Source: Nocardioides litoris (lineage in GTDB: Bacteria; Actinomycetota; Actinomycetes; Propionibacteriales; Nocardioidaceae). Taken from it: a stretch of DNA of 64,000 nt. The notes beneath the pieces are model-generated. The model saw nothing but the letters and a program-made list of their open reading frames with translations, did not search any database and had not been told where the DNA came from. The stretch is from the NCBI RefSeq assembly GCF_006346315.1, contig NZ_VDMR01000003.1:186001-250000 (forward strand), in the 5' to 3' direction. The translations under genes and the position numbers were made by a program. This document shows positions 33,653 to 47,895 of this stretch, in pieces. How positions within the stretch are numbered: position 1 is the first letter of the stretch; every line of letters starts with the position of its first letter.

Positions 33653-34267
33653 GTGGACGTCGTCGTGCGGGAGTCCCCGCCCCGGGACGTCGCCGCCTGG
33701 CACGACCTGCTCGACCCGGTCGAGCGGGGCCGTTGGGCCGCCTACCGCGAGCCGGTCGACCGGGCGCGCTTCCTCACCGGTGTCGCGCTCACCCGGCAGG
33801 TGCTGGCCGAGCACCTCGGCGTCGCGGCCGCCGAGGCGCCGCTCGACCGGGCCTGCGCCCGGTGCGGCGCGCCCCACGGCGTGCCGCGTGTCGTCGGCCG
33901 ACCCGACCTGCGCCTCTCGGTGGCGCACGCCGGCGACCTGGTGCTCGTGGCGCTGGCCGACCGGGCCGTCGGCGTCGACGTCGAGCCCCTCGGACCCGGC
34001 GCGCTGGAGGTCGAGGGCCAGGTGCTCACCGACGCCGAGCGGCGGGTCCTCGCGGGCACCACCGGCGCCGCCCGTGAGGTCGCGCTGGTCGAGACGTGGG
34101 TGCGCAAGGAGGCCGTGCTCAAGATGCTGGGCACGGGGCTGCGCACGCCGATGGTGGAGGTCGACCTGTCAGCGCACGCCGTCGTCGACCTCCACGTCGG
34201 ACCGGCTCATCGGGCGGCGCTGGCCACCGCGGGACCACCCGCGGTAGACACGGGTCGCCGACCGTGA
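33653..34267 (+). CDS. 4'-phosphopantetheinyl transferase (Sfp type)
   Basis: 204 residues. Two ACPS-type halves are seen: RARFLTGVALTRQVLAEHLG, then the substrate strand LSVAHAGDLVLVALAD and the magnesium-binding VGVDVEPL, and finally the catalytic ETWVRKEAVLKMLGTGL. It transfers phosphopantetheine from CoA to carrier-protein serines in fatty-acid, polyketide or peptide synthesis. GTG start at 33653 with no Shine-Dalgarno. No carrier protein lies nearby, so its partner is unknown. Confidence 0.92.
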   Translation: MDVVVRESPPRDVAAWHDLLDPVERGRWAAYREPVDRARFLTGVALTRQVLAEHLGVAAAEAPLDRACARCGAPHGVPRVVGRPDLRLSVAHAGDLVLVALADRAVGVDVEPLGPGALEVEGQVLTDAERRVLAGTTGAAREVALVETWVRKEAVLKMLGTGLRTPMVEVDLSAHAVVDLHVGPAHRAALATAGPPAVDTGRRP

Positions 34268-34281
34268 GCCGGCGACCCGTG
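34249..34281. terminator. Terminator between the PPTase and gltD
   Basis: A perfect 12-bp stem (CACGGGTCGCCG and its complement) with a 9-nt loop. It overlaps the PPTase stop codon and lies 18 nt from the gltD stop, so it may serve both convergent genes. Confidence 0.7.
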
Positions 34282-34298
34282 CCCGGTGTCGCGATGCC

Positions 34299-35778
34299 TC
34301 AGACGACGAGCGGACGCGCCGTCGGCGGGATGGGGCTGGGCAGGGCGGTGGAGCCAGTGAGGTACTCGTCGACCGCGGCCGCCGCGGCGCGGCCCTCGGC
34401 GATCGCCCACACGATCAGCGACTGGCCCCGGCCGGCGTCACCGGCGGCGAAGACGCCGGGCACCGAGGTCTGGTAGCCCTTGTCGCGCACCACGTTGCCG
34501 CGATCGTCGAGGTCGACGCCGAGCTGCTCGACCAGGCCCTCGCGCTCCGGGCCGACGAAGCCCATCGCGAACAGCACGAGGTCGGCCGGGATCTCCCGCT
34601 CGGTGCTCTCGATCTCGGTCAGCGTGCCGCCCTCGAAGACCACGTCGACGAGCAGCAGGGCCCGCACGTGGCCCGCGTCGTCGCCGCGGAACTCCTTGGT
34701 CGAGACGGCGTAGACGCGCTCGCCGGCCTCCTCGTGCGCCGAGGAGACCCGGAACGTCATCGGGTACGTCGGCCACGGCTGCCCGGCCGGGCGCGAGCTC
34801 GGGGGCTCGGGCATGATCTCGAGCTGGGTGATCGAGGCCGCGCCCTGGCGGGTCGAGGTGCCCAGGCAGTCGGCGCCGGTGTCACCGCCGCCGATGATGA
34901 CGACGTGCTTGCCGGTGGCGACCGTCTGCTCGCCCCCGCCCGGCACCGGCTCCTCGCCGACCGCCGCGCGGTTGGCCTGTGGGAGGAAGTCCATCGCCTG
35001 GTGGATGCCCGCGAGCTCGCGCCCGGGGACCGGCAGGTCGCGGGCGATGGTCGAGCCGGTGGCCAGCACCACGGCGTCGTACCGGTCGCGCAGCTGCTCG
35101 CCGGTCAGGCCGGACTCCTCGGAGCCGACGTCGACGCCGGCCCGGAAGACGGTGCCCTCGCGCTTCATCTGCTGCAGGCGCCGGTCGAGGTGCTGCTTCT
35201 CCATCTTGAACTCGGGGATGCCGTAGCGCAGCAGGCCGCCGATCTTGTCGGCGCGCTCGTAGACGGCGACCGTGTGGCCGGCGCGGGTGAGCTGCTGCGC
35301 GGCGGCCAGGCCGGCCGGACCGGAGCCGATCACCGCGACGGTGCGGCCCGAGAGCCACTCGGGGGCCTGCGGGCGGACGAGCCCGGACTCCCACGCCTTG
35401 TCGATGATCGAGACCTCGACGTTCTTGATGGTCACCGGGTCCTGGTTGATGCCCAGCACGCAGGCGGTCTCGCAGGGTGCGGGGCACAGGCGACCGGTGA
35501 ACTCCGGGAAGTTGTTGGTCGCGTGCAGGCGCTCGATCGCGCCCTCCCAGTCGTCGCGCCAGACCAGGTCGTTCCACTCGGGGATGATGTTGCCGAGCGG
35601 GCAGCCCTGGTGGCAGAACGGGATGCCGCAGTCCATGCAGCGCCCGGCCTGCTCGGTGATGATCGGCAGCAGCGCGCGGCCGGCGGAACCGGGGTAGACC
35701 TCGTTCCAGTCCTGCACGCGCTCCTCGACCGGGCGGCGCTCGGCCACCTTCCGGGGGGCCTTGAGGAAGCCCTTCGGG

Positions 35779-35786
<8 letters not shown>
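34299..35786 (-). CDS. gltD: Glutamate synthase small subunit
   Basis: 495 residues. The N-terminal cysteines in [17 protein letters not shown] and [12 protein letters not shown] bind two 4Fe-4S clusters; [17 protein letters not shown] is the FAD fold, [17 protein letters not shown] the NADPH fold, and [25 protein letters not shown] the C-terminal FAD motif. It passes electrons from NADPH to GltB. The ATG at 35786 lies 8 nt inside the end of gltB (ATGGCTGA), so translation is coupled. Confidence 0.97.
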
Positions 35787-40347
<4,561 letters not shown>

Positions 40348-40462
40348 CTCTGTGTCCTCCCGTCGGCGGGACAACCTCGGACCACCCCCGGGCGGACCGG
40401 GAGCAACGGGCTGTCGTGGTGGAGTCGCAGGGACGACGTCGGCCCACGCGGCGGAGGTGCCA

Positions 40463-40478
40463 GGTTACTACAGCGTTA
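40463..40478 (-). promoter_or_regulatory. GlnR-like nitrogen-control site upstream of gltB
   Basis: Minus strand GTAAC-GCTGTA-GTAAC, close to the actinobacterial GlnR pattern GTnAC-N6-GnAAC. It sits 116-131 nt upstream of the gltB start and overlaps the TAA stop of lgt. Confidence 0.45.
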
Positions 40479-41450
40479 CGACGGACCGTCGCGAGTCGTC
40501 CGCTCCTGGACACCGTCCTCGACCGCGGCGCGCTCCTCGTCGTCGTCGATCGCCTCGCCTTCCTCGTCCTCCGGCTGGTCGGCGCCCTCGACGTGGCCGT
40601 CGCGGTAGACCGACTCCTCGCGCCCGGGGTGGCGCCGGGCGCTCCAGACGAACCCGGCCAGGCCGACGAGGAACAGCACGATCGAGGTCCACACGTTGAA
40701 CCGCAGGCCGTAGACGTCGTCGAGCTGGACGGAGTCGACCCGGAGGTACTCGATCCAGCCGCGGCCGAGGGTGTAGCCCATGACGTACAGCGCGAACACC
40801 CGGCCGTGGCCGAGGCGGTAGCGCTTCTCGGCCCACAGCAGCAGGGCCAGGACCCCGAGGTTCCACAAGAACTCGTAGAGGAAGGTCGGGTGGAAGGTCG
40901 TGCCGGCCGGGAAGACGAGTCCGTCGGGCCAGTTGACGGGGTCGATCTCCAGGCCCCAGGGCAGGTCGGTCGGCTTGCCGTACAGCTCCTGGTTGAACCA
41001 GTTGCCCCAGCGGCCGATGGCCTGGGCCAGGATCACCCCCGGAGCGAGGGTGTCGACGACCGGACCGAGCCGGACGTTCTTGCGACGCGCCCACAGGATC
41101 GCGCCGACCGCGCCGAGCGCGACGGCACCCCAGATGCCGAGGCCGCCCTTCCAGATGTAGAGCGCCTCGATGGGGCTGCCGCCCTCGCCGAAGTAGCGCT
41201 TCCAGTCGGTGGCGACGTGGTAGAGCCGGGCGCCGACGACGCCGAAGGGCACCGCCCAGACCGCGAGGTCCTGGATCTCGCCGGGCCGCCCGCCGCGGGC
41301 CTGCCAGCGCTTCTCGCCGAGCCAGATGGCGGCGACGATGCCGAGGATGATGCACAGGGCGTAGCCCCGGATCGGCAGCGGCCCGAGGTGCCAGACCCCG
41401 TTGTCGGGGCTCGGGATCGACAGCGGCACCAGCAGGTCGGTCGCGATCAC
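40476..41450 (-). CDS. lgt: Prolipoprotein diacylglyceryl transferase
   Basis: 324 residues with seven membrane helices. Family motifs: PIRGYALCIILGIVAAIWLGEKRW, GARLYHVATDW, the Lgt signature GRWGNWFNQELYGKPT, HPTFLYEFLWN and RGWIEYLRVD. It attaches diacylglycerol to the lipobox cysteine of prelipoproteins such as LivK and the SCO1-like protein here. The last 45 residues form an acidic cytosolic tail (EGADQPEDEEGEAIDDDEE). The GTG at 41450 follows TAGGGT by 6 nt. Confidence 0.96.
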   Translation of the reverse strand: MIATDLLVPLSIPSPDNGVWHLGPLPIRGYALCIILGIVAAIWLGEKRWQARGGRPGEIQDLAVWAVPFGVVGARLYHVATDWKRYFGEGGSPIEALYIWKGGLGIWGAVALGAVGAILWARRKNVRLGPVVDTLAPGVILAQAIGRWGNWFNQELYGKPTDLPWGLEIDPVNWPDGLVFPAGTTFHPTFLYEFLWNLGVLALLLWAEKRYRLGHGRVFALYVMGYTLGRGWIEYLRVDSVQLDDVYGLRFNVWTSIVLFLVGLAGFVWSARRHPGREESVYRDGHVEGADQPEDEEGEAIDDDEERAAVEDGVQERTTRDGPS

Positions 41451-41456
41451 GGGCCC

Positions 41457-41462
41457 ACCCTA
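41457..41462 (-). promoter_or_regulatory. -10 box of the likely leaderless lgt promoter
   Basis: TAGGGT, then 6 nt, then the lgt GTG. It lies in the 22-nt gap after the SCO1-like gene, so lgt may be read both from trp read-through and from its own promoter. Confidence 0.4.
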
Positions 41463-41472
41463 GGCGCGCGCA

Positions 41473-42084
41473 CTAGCCGTCCTGCAGCAGGCTGTGGATG
41501 TCGCTGGCGAACTGGGCGGGCGTGGTCTGGGCGTCCCAGAAGACCGGGACCTCGTCGGCGGCGTCGACGCCCATGACGTACGTCGTGTGGCCGCCCGGGT
41601 CGTCGGGGTCGATGCCGACCGAGAGCTCGCGGCCGATGTCGATGACGGTGGACAGGTCGCCGTCGAGCCCGACGAAGGACGGGTCGAAGCGGTCGAGGTA
41701 GGTGCGCAGCGTCTCGGGGGTGTCGTTCTCCGGGTCGCTGCTGACCAGCACGACCTGCACCTGGTCGCGGTCGTCCTCGTCGAGGCGAGTCATGGCCGAG
41801 GCGAGGTGGTTGAGCACCGCGGGGCAGATGTCGACGCAGTTGACGTAGCCGAAGAAGACCATCGTCAGCCGCTCGTCGGTGTCGTCGGCCAGCGAGAACG
41901 GCTGGTCGTCGGTGTCGGTGAGTTGGGTCGCCGGCACCGTGTAGGGGTTGTCGAGCACCGTGCCGGAGAAGGGCAGCGCCTCGGCGTCGCCGCCGCAGCC
42001 GGCCAGGCCGGCGGCGAGCGCCACCGCGGCCGCGGCGGCGGTGGCCCGGCGCAGGAGGGTCCACGTGCGGGTCCTAGCGGCCAC
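41473..42084 (-). CDS. SCO1/SenC-family copper-chaperone-like lipoprotein
   Basis: 203 residues. Lipoprotein signal with ALAAGLAGC (cysteine near 30), then a thioredoxin fold with the metal-binding C-x3-C pair in FFGYVNCVDICPAVL and the distal conserved histidine in GGHTTYVMGV. All three copper ligands of the family are present. The family matures the CuA site of cytochrome oxidase or acts in redox sensing, outside the membrane. The GTG lies 11 nt inside trpA, so it is read as the last gene of trpCBA. Confidence 0.9.
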   Translation of the reverse strand: MAARTRTWTLLRRATAAAAAVALAAGLAGCGGDAEALPFSGTVLDNPYTVPATQLTDTDDQPFSLADDTDERLTMVFFGYVNCVDICPAVLNHLASAMTRLDEDDRDQVQVVLVSSDPENDTPETLRTYLDRFDPSFVGLDGDLSTVIDIGRELSVGIDPDDPGGHTTYVMGVDAADEVPVFWDAQTTPAQFASDIHSLLQDG

Positions 42085-42874
42085 GGCGCACCCCCGCGGC
42101 GAGGTCGGCGGTGAGGGCGGTCAGCGCGTCCAGGGCGGCGGAGCGGTCGTCGGGGTGGTCGAGCAGGGCGCGGACGAAGGCCGACCCCACGATCACCCCG
42201 TCGGCGTACGCCGCGATCTCGGCGGCCTGGCCGCCGTTGCTGACCCCGAGGCCGACCGAGACGGGCAGGTCGGTCGCGGCCTTGGTGCGCTTGACCAGGG
42301 GGTCGGCGAGGTCGCTGGAGGTGTCGCGGGCGCCGGTGACGCCCATGACGGCGGTGGCGTAGACGAAGCCGCGGCAGGCCTTGGTCGTCATCGCGATCCG
42401 CTCGTCGGTCGAGGACGGCGCGACGAGGTACACCTTGTCGAGGCCGTGCTCGTCGGCCGCGGCCGGCCAGCGCGGGTCGGCGTCGGGGGTGAGGTCGGGG
42501 GTGATCAGCCCCGCTCCCCCGGCGGCGGCGAGGTCGCGGGCGAACCGCTCGACGCCGTACCGCTCGACGGGGTTCCAGTAGGTCATCACGACCGTCGGCG
42601 TGCCGGTGGCCGCGACCGCCTCGACGGTGCGCAGCACGTCGCTGGTGCGGACGCCGCGGTCGAGCGCCTGCTGGGCGGCGGCCTGGATCGTGGGGCCGTC
42701 CATCACGGGGTCGCTGTAGGGCAGGCCGACCTCGATGACGTCGCAGCCGGCGTCGACCATCGCGCGGATGGCCTCGATGCCGCCGTCGACGTCGGGGAAG
42801 CCGGCAGGCAGGTAGCCGACCAGGGCGGCGCGGCCCTCCGCGCGGGCCCGGTCGAAGGCGGTGGAGACGCTCAT
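42074..42874 (-). CDS. trpA: Tryptophan synthase alpha chain
   Basis: 266 residues, TIM barrel. LVGYLPAGFPD, the catalytic glutamate in DVIEVGLPYSDPVMDGPTIQ, the second acidic site in LITPDLTPD, VYLVAPSSTDER and VSVGLGVSNGGQAAEIAAYADGVIVGSAFV are all in place. It splits indole-3-glycerol phosphate to indole for TrpB. It starts 10 nt after trpB with an ATG. Confidence 0.97.
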   Translation of the reverse strand: MSVSTAFDRARAEGRAALVGYLPAGFPDVDGGIEAIRAMVDAGCDVIEVGLPYSDPVMDGPTIQAAAQQALDRGVRTSDVLRTVEAVAATGTPTVVMTYWNPVERYGVERFARDLAAAGGAGLITPDLTPDADPRWPAAADEHGLDKVYLVAPSSTDERIAMTTKACRGFVYATAVMGVTGARDTSSDLADPLVKRTKAATDLPVSVGLGVSNGGQAAEIAAYADGVIVGSAFVRALLDHPDDRSAALDALTALTADLAAGVRRGR

Positions 42875-42884
42875 CGGGGCCGGT

Positions 42885-44098
<1,214 letters not shown>

Positions 44099-44102
<4 letters not shown>

Positions 44103-44881
44103 GACTCCACTCCTGTCATTGCTCGGACGGCGGCCTCGGGGTCGCCGTCGCGGACCAGGGCCTCGCCGACGAGGACGGCACGAGCGCCCTCGGCGACGTG
44201 CCGCTTGACGTCGACCGGGGTGAAGACCCCGGACTCGGCGACCTTGACGCGGTCGTCGGGCAGCAGGGGGGCCAGCCGGCCGAAGGTGTCCTGGTCGATC
44301 TCGAGGGTCTTGAGGTTGCGCGCGTTGACGCCGACCAGCTCGGCCCCCAGGTCGACGGCCCGCTCGGCCTCGGCCTCGTCGTGGACCTCGACGAGCGGCA
44401 CCATGCCGAGCTCGCGGACCTCGTCGTGCAGCCGGCGCAGCGTCTCGTCGTCGAGGGCAGCCACGATGAGCAGCACCAGGTCGGCGCCCGCAGCCCGGGC
44501 CTCCAGGACCTGGTAGGTCTCGACGACGAAGTCCTTGCGCAGCAGCGGCACGTCGACGGCGGCCCGCACGGCCCGCAGGTCGGCCAGGCTGCCGCCGAAC
44601 CGTCGCTCCTCGGTCAGCACGCTGATCGCGGCGGCCCCGCCCGCGGCGTACGACGAGGCGAGGACCGCGGGGTCGGGGATCGCGGCCAGGTCGCCCTTGC
44701 TGGGGCTGCGGCGCTTGACCTCGGCGATCACGCTGGACCCGGGTGCGCGCAGGTGCGGCATGGGGTCGCGGGGCGGGTCGACGTCGGCCAGGGCGGCGCG
44801 CACGTCGGCCAGCGGCGTCTGCGACGCCCGTCGGTCGAGGTCGAGGCGCACTCCGGCGACGATCTCGTCGAGCACGGACAC
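44099..44881 (-). CDS. trpC: Indole-3-glycerol phosphate synthase
   Basis: 260 residues. [16 protein letters not shown] with catalytic lysine, [54 protein letters not shown] and VAESGVF make a complete TIM-barrel IGPS without a fused PRAI domain. The start is the GTG at 44881, with GGAGG 8 nt upstream. An upstream in-frame extension has no conserved sequence. First gene of trpCBA; neither trpE, trpD nor trpF is next to it. Confidence 0.96.
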
Positions 44882-44935
44882 GGCCGTTTCCTCCACTCGG
44901 AGTCGGGTGTTTCTCCTAGGAAGTCTGGCACGGCG

Positions 44936-44948
44936 ACCCATAGGGTCA
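44936..44948. promoter_or_regulatory. Palindrome and -10 box between trpC and the CD225 gene
   Basis: GACCCATAGGGTC reads the same on both strands apart from the centre. On the plus strand its TAGGGT (44941-44946) can be the -10 of the CD225 gene, 48 nt before its ATG. It also lies 55-67 nt upstream of trpC, so it could be a shared operator. Confidence 0.35.
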
Positions 44949-44994
44949 GGCCCGACCCCTCGGACCGACCGAGGCCCCAGGAGAGGACGACCAC

Positions 44995-45306
44995 ATGAGC
45001 TACGGCGCACCCCCGCCCCCCAACCCCTACGGCGGCGCCGGAGGCTACGGCCAGCCCGCGGGCCCGCCGCCCAACAACAACCTGGTGTGGGCGATCCTCA
45101 CCACGGTCCTGTGCTGCCTGCCGCTGGGCGTCGCCTCGATCGTGTTCGCCGCGCAGGTCAACGGCAAGTGGGCCTCCGGCGACACCAGCGGTGCCTACAA
45201 CTCGGCCAAGAAGGCCAAGCAGTTCGCGATCGCCAGCGCGGCCGTGGGCGCGATCGGCATCGTGCTCTACATCATCGTCGTGGCCGTCGCCGCGGGCAAC
45301 AGCTGA
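44995..45306 (+). CDS. CD225/dispanin-family small membrane protein
   Basis: 103 residues. A Gly/Pro/Tyr-rich start ([14 protein letters not shown]) is followed by [33 protein letters not shown], with the conserved double cysteine and small loop of CD225, then a second helix ([13 protein letters not shown]). The middle KxxxGDxxxAxxxxxKAK pattern is typical. Family members bend or stiffen membranes in animals; in bacteria the role is unknown. AGGAG stands upstream. A DUF2752 gene follows 26 nt later. Confidence 0.85.
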   Translation: MSYGAPPPPNPYGGAGGYGQPAGPPPNNNLVWAILTTVLCCLPLGVASIVFAAQVNGKWASGDTSGAYNSAKKAKQFAIASAAVGAIGIVLYIIVVAVAAGNS

Positions 45307-45332
45307 GCGTCGAGCCCCGGCCCGACCTCGTC

Positions 45333-45764
45333 GTGAGCCGTCCGCCGTCCCGGTCGACCCGACCGGGACGGCGGAGCGTGCTCGGACTGGCGGCCACCGC
45401 GGCCGCCGCCACCGCCGCGGGCGCCGTCCTGTTCGCCGTCGACCCCAACGAGCCCGGCCACTACCCGACGTGCCCCTTCCTCGCGCTCACCGGCGCCTGG
45501 TGCCCCGGGTGCGGCTCGCTGCGCGCGCTGCACGACCTGGTGCACCTCGACCTCGCGGGCGCCGCCGCCCGCAACCCGCTGGCCCTCGTCGGTGTCGTCC
45601 TGCTCGCCCTGGCCTGGGTCTGCTGGGCCCTGCGCACCGCCGGTCGCAACGCCCCCCACCCGGTCCAGGTGCCGGCGCCGTGGATCTGGGCCTTCCTGGC
45701 CGCCGTCGTCGCCTTCGGTGTCCTGCGCAACGTGCCGGGCTGGACCTGGCTCTCGCCCGCCTGA
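45333..45764 (+). CDS. DUF2752 membrane protein (copy 1)
   Basis: 143 residues with three membrane helices. The DUF2752 motif is PTCPFLALTGAWCPGCGSLRALHDLVHLD, with the C-x2-C pair and the following arginine and histidine, then GAAARNPLALVGVVLLALAWVCWAL. Function unknown. The GTG start follows the CD225 gene closely, suggesting one transcript. Its end faces a second DUF2752 gene 24 nt away. Confidence 0.8.
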   Translation: MSRPPSRSTRPGRRSVLGLAATAAAATAAGAVLFAVDPNEPGHYPTCPFLALTGAWCPGCGSLRALHDLVHLDLAGAAARNPLALVGVVLLALAWVCWALRTAGRNAPHPVQVPAPWIWAFLAAVVAFGVLRNVPGWTWLSPA

Positions 45765-45788
45765 GGCTCGCCGGGGCCCTCAGGACAC

Positions 45789-46238
45789 TCAGGGCGCGAG
45801 GTAGGAGAACTGCGGCAGGTTGCGCAGCACGGCGAAGCCGAGCAGCACCATGGCGCCCACCACGAGCAACGGGGTCGTGAGCACCGTGCTCCCCCGCTCC
45901 ACGCCGCGCCAGCGGTCGACCGTCCACCAGCCCAGCAGGCCGACCAGCACCGGCAGCAGGGCGACGAACAGCACGTTGCTCGACACCGCGTCGGCCAACC
46001 TCAGGTGGGTCAGGTCGTGGACCGCGCGCATGCACCCGCAGCCAGGGCAGCTGAACCCGAGGGCCGCGCTCGGGCACACGCCCCAGGACCCCTGCACGTG
46101 CGGGTCGCGCAGCGCGACTGCCACGGTGGCCGCGGCCAGGCCGCCGAGGACCACGGCGGGCCGCACCATGCGGCGCGCCCGGCTCGGCCGGACGTCGACG
46201 GCACCGGGCGGCGCGGTCGGGGTCCGGGTCTCGCTCAC
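45789..46238 (-). CDS. DUF2752 membrane protein (copy 2)
   Basis: 149 residues. The same motif is seen (VCPSAALGFSCPGCGCMRAVHDLTHLRLADAVSSN) and about three helices; overall similarity to copy 1 is moderate, so this is an old duplication or two family branches. An extra cysteine follows the C-x2-C pair. The GTG at 46238 is preceded by CACACT at 6 nt. It converges with copy 1 and is divergent from the DUF4190 gene. Confidence 0.78.
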   Translation of the reverse strand: MSETRTPTAPPGAVDVRPSRARRMVRPAVVLGGLAAATVAVALRDPHVQGSWGVCPSAALGFSCPGCGCMRAVHDLTHLRLADAVSSNVLFVALLPVLVGLLGWWTVDRWRGVERGSTVLTTPLLVVGAMVLLGFAVLRNLPQFSYLAP

Positions 46239-46338
46239 CGGCTCAGTGTGCCACCGGCGGGTTTGGCCGCACCGCCACGGGCAATGAACTCCTCCGCCAC
46301 CGCCCGGGTCACCGGGCGCCCCACGCGAAGGACGACAC

Positions 46339-46683
46339 ATGAGCTACGGAGCACCCCCGCCCTCCTCGCCGTACGGCGGGTCGCCGTACGGCGGCGGCCC
46401 CTACGGGGGCTACGGCGGCGGCACCGCCGAGCACCCGCAGGGCACGACCATCCTGGTGCTCGGCATCATCGGCCTCGTGGCGTGCATGCCGCTCGGCATC
46501 GCCGCGTGGGTGATGGGCAACAAGGCGCTGCGCGAGATCGACAGCTCGCCGATGACCTACACCAACCGCGGCAGCGTCCGAGCCGGTCAGATCTGCGGGA
46601 TGATCGCCACGATCCTGGCCATCGTGGCCGTGCTGTTCTACGTGGTCGTCATCGTCGTGGTGCTGGGGGCCAGCTCGAGCTGA
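46339..46683 (+). CDS. DUF4190-like small membrane protein
   Basis: 114 residues. The start [20 protein letters not shown] is nearly the same as in the CD225 protein, followed by two helices TILVLGIIGLVACMPLGIAAWVMG and ICGMIATILAIVAVLFYVVVIVVV with the linker NKALREIDSSP of DUF4190. Function unknown. AAGGAC stands 6 nt before the ATG. The shared N terminus with the other small gene suggests a common origin of the 5' end or a common sorting role. Confidence 0.8.
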   Translation: MSYGAPPPSSPYGGSPYGGGPYGGYGGGTAEHPQGTTILVLGIIGLVACMPLGIAAWVMGNKALREIDSSPMTYTNRGSVRAGQICGMIATILAIVAVLFYVVVIVVVLGASSS

Positions 46684-46699
46684 CCCGGCACCTCGGACG

Positions 46700-46900
46700 T
46701 CAGTGGGAGGGGCCGTTGAGGCCCAGCTTGCCCATCACGACGTAGAGCAGGCCGGCGACGACGTTGAGCCCGACGCCGATGGCGAAGATCGGGTAGCTGA
46801 TCGGCTCGAGCATCAACCCGGCCCCGCCCACGACGAAGCCGACGAGCGCCACCGAGACCGCCGTCCAGGCAGCCGGGGTGTTGCCGTGGTTGTCACTCAT
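46700..46900 (-). CDS. HGxxPAAW family small membrane protein
   Basis: 66 residues starting MSDNHGNTPAAW, exactly the HGxxPAAW motif, then two membrane helices. In many actinobacteria this gene lies between the Trp-associated membrane protein and trpC. Here it is separated from trpC by the four small membrane genes. AGGAG stands 7 nt before the ATG at 46900. Confidence 0.88.
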   Translation of the reverse strand: MSDNHGNTPAAWTAVSVALVGFVVGGAGLMLEPISYPIFAIGVGLNVVAGLLYVVMGKLGLNGPSH

Positions 46901-46937
46901 GCGGGGCTCCTCGGGTCGGTGCAGGACGTCGACCCCG

Positions 46938-46943
46938 ATCCTA
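46938..46943 (-). promoter_or_regulatory. -10 box for the HGxxPAAW gene, made from an upstream stop codon
   Basis: TAGGAT whose TAG is the stop codon of the Trp-associated membrane protein gene. It lies 38 nt before the ATG, leaving room for a short leader with AGGAG. Confidence 0.4.
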
Positions 46944-47522
46944 GTCGGTGGGGTCGCGACCCTCGTCGAGGGCCTTCCAGAGCTCGCGCTGCCGGTCCTC
47001 GGGGTCGAGGTCGCGGGCCGGCTCGAGAGCACGGCCGGCCGGCGCGTCGTAGCGCCGGCCCATCTCCGGCCACCCGCCGACGGTGCGCACGGCCGCGGCC
47101 GAGGCGACCACGGACAGCACGCCGGCCAGCACGCCGAGGTGGCCCCACCACGTGCGGGCGACGTCGAGGTCGAGGGTGGAGACCTCGGCCGCGGTGTCCC
47201 CCGGCAGCGTGAGCCAGGCGGCCACGGCCAACGCGGTCGTGGCCACGGCCGTGGCCAGCCCGAGCCAGGCCACCACGCGTCGCACGCGGCCGCGGGTGAC
47301 GAGCAGCACGCCCCAGGAGGCCAGCAGGACCAGGGCGGTCGCGGTCACCGGCGGCGCGCTCAGGTCACCGGCGCCCAGGGAGGCCGCGAACGCCGACTCG
47401 CCCTCGCCGCCCCGGAGCACGACCCAGTCCCGGTTGCCGGCGACCGCGGCGCCGCCGGCGGTGGCGAGCCCGGCCAGGACCGTGGGCCCGAAGGAGCGTC
47501 TGTCGGCGGACCTCTCAGCCAC
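46941..47522 (-). CDS. Trp operon-associated membrane protein (TIGR02234/Trp_oprn_chp)
   Basis: 193 residues with about four membrane helices and a soluble acidic tail ([21 protein letters not shown]). The pattern of helices and the NRDW segment after helix 1 fit the family found between trpE and trpC in actinobacteria. Its role is unknown. The GTG at 47522 overlaps the hisI stop by 8 nt, so it is translated with hisI. trpE, its usual upstream partner, is missing here. Confidence 0.8.
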   Translation of the reverse strand: MAERSADRRSFGPTVLAGLATAGGAAVAGNRDWVVLRGGEGESAFAASLGAGDLSAPPVTATALVLLASWGVLLVTRGRVRRVVAWLGLATAVATTALAVAAWLTLPGDTAAEVSTLDLDVARTWWGHLGVLAGVLSVVASAAAVRTVGGWPEMGRRYDAPAGRALEPARDLDPEDRQRELWKALDEGRDPTD

Positions 47523-47895
47523 GGGCGTCGAGCGTCACGTCGAGACGGGCGGCGTCGAAGCAGGTGCGGTCGCCGGTGTGGCAGGCCGCGCCGGTCTGGT
47601 CGACCTTGACCAGCACGGTGTCGCCGTCGCAGTCGAGCCGGACCTCGACCACGGACTGGACGTGCCCGGACGTGTCGCCCTTGGCCCAGTACTCCTGGCG
47701 CGAGCGGCTCCAGTAGGTCGCCCGGCCGGTCGTCAGCGTGCGGTGCAGGGCCTCGTCGTCCATCCAGCCGACCATCAGCACCTCGCCCGTGTCGTGCTGC
47801 TGGGCCACCGCGGACACCAGACCACGGCCGTCACCGTGGGGGGTGGGGTCGGGGATGCGCTTGAGGCGGGCGGCGATCGCGGGGTCGAGGCTCAC
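47515..47895 (-). CDS. hisI: Phosphoribosyl-AMP cyclohydrolase
   Basis: 126 residues, the single-domain form without the HisE pyrophosphohydrolase. [40 protein letters not shown] is followed by the zinc/magnesium sites [26 protein letters not shown]. It opens the purine ring in step 3 of histidine synthesis. The GTG overlaps the stop of an ABC exporter gene (GTGA), so hisI is translated behind the exporter instead of behind hisF. Confidence 0.96.
   Translation of the reverse strand: MSLDPAIAARLKRIPDPTPHGDGRGLVSAVAQQHDTGEVLMVGWMDDEALHRTLTTGRATYWSRSRQEYWAKGDTSGHVQSVVEVRLDCDGDTVLVKVDQTGAACHTGDRTCFDAARLDVTLDARG

Noticed and set aside
44882..44994. Trp leader peptide and attenuator upstream of trpC
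   Set aside because: No short frame with neighbouring Trp codons and no alternative hairpins were found.
44882..45010. Longer TrpC start
   Set aside because: The added residues are Arg-rich and unconserved; GGAGG precedes the GTG at 44881.
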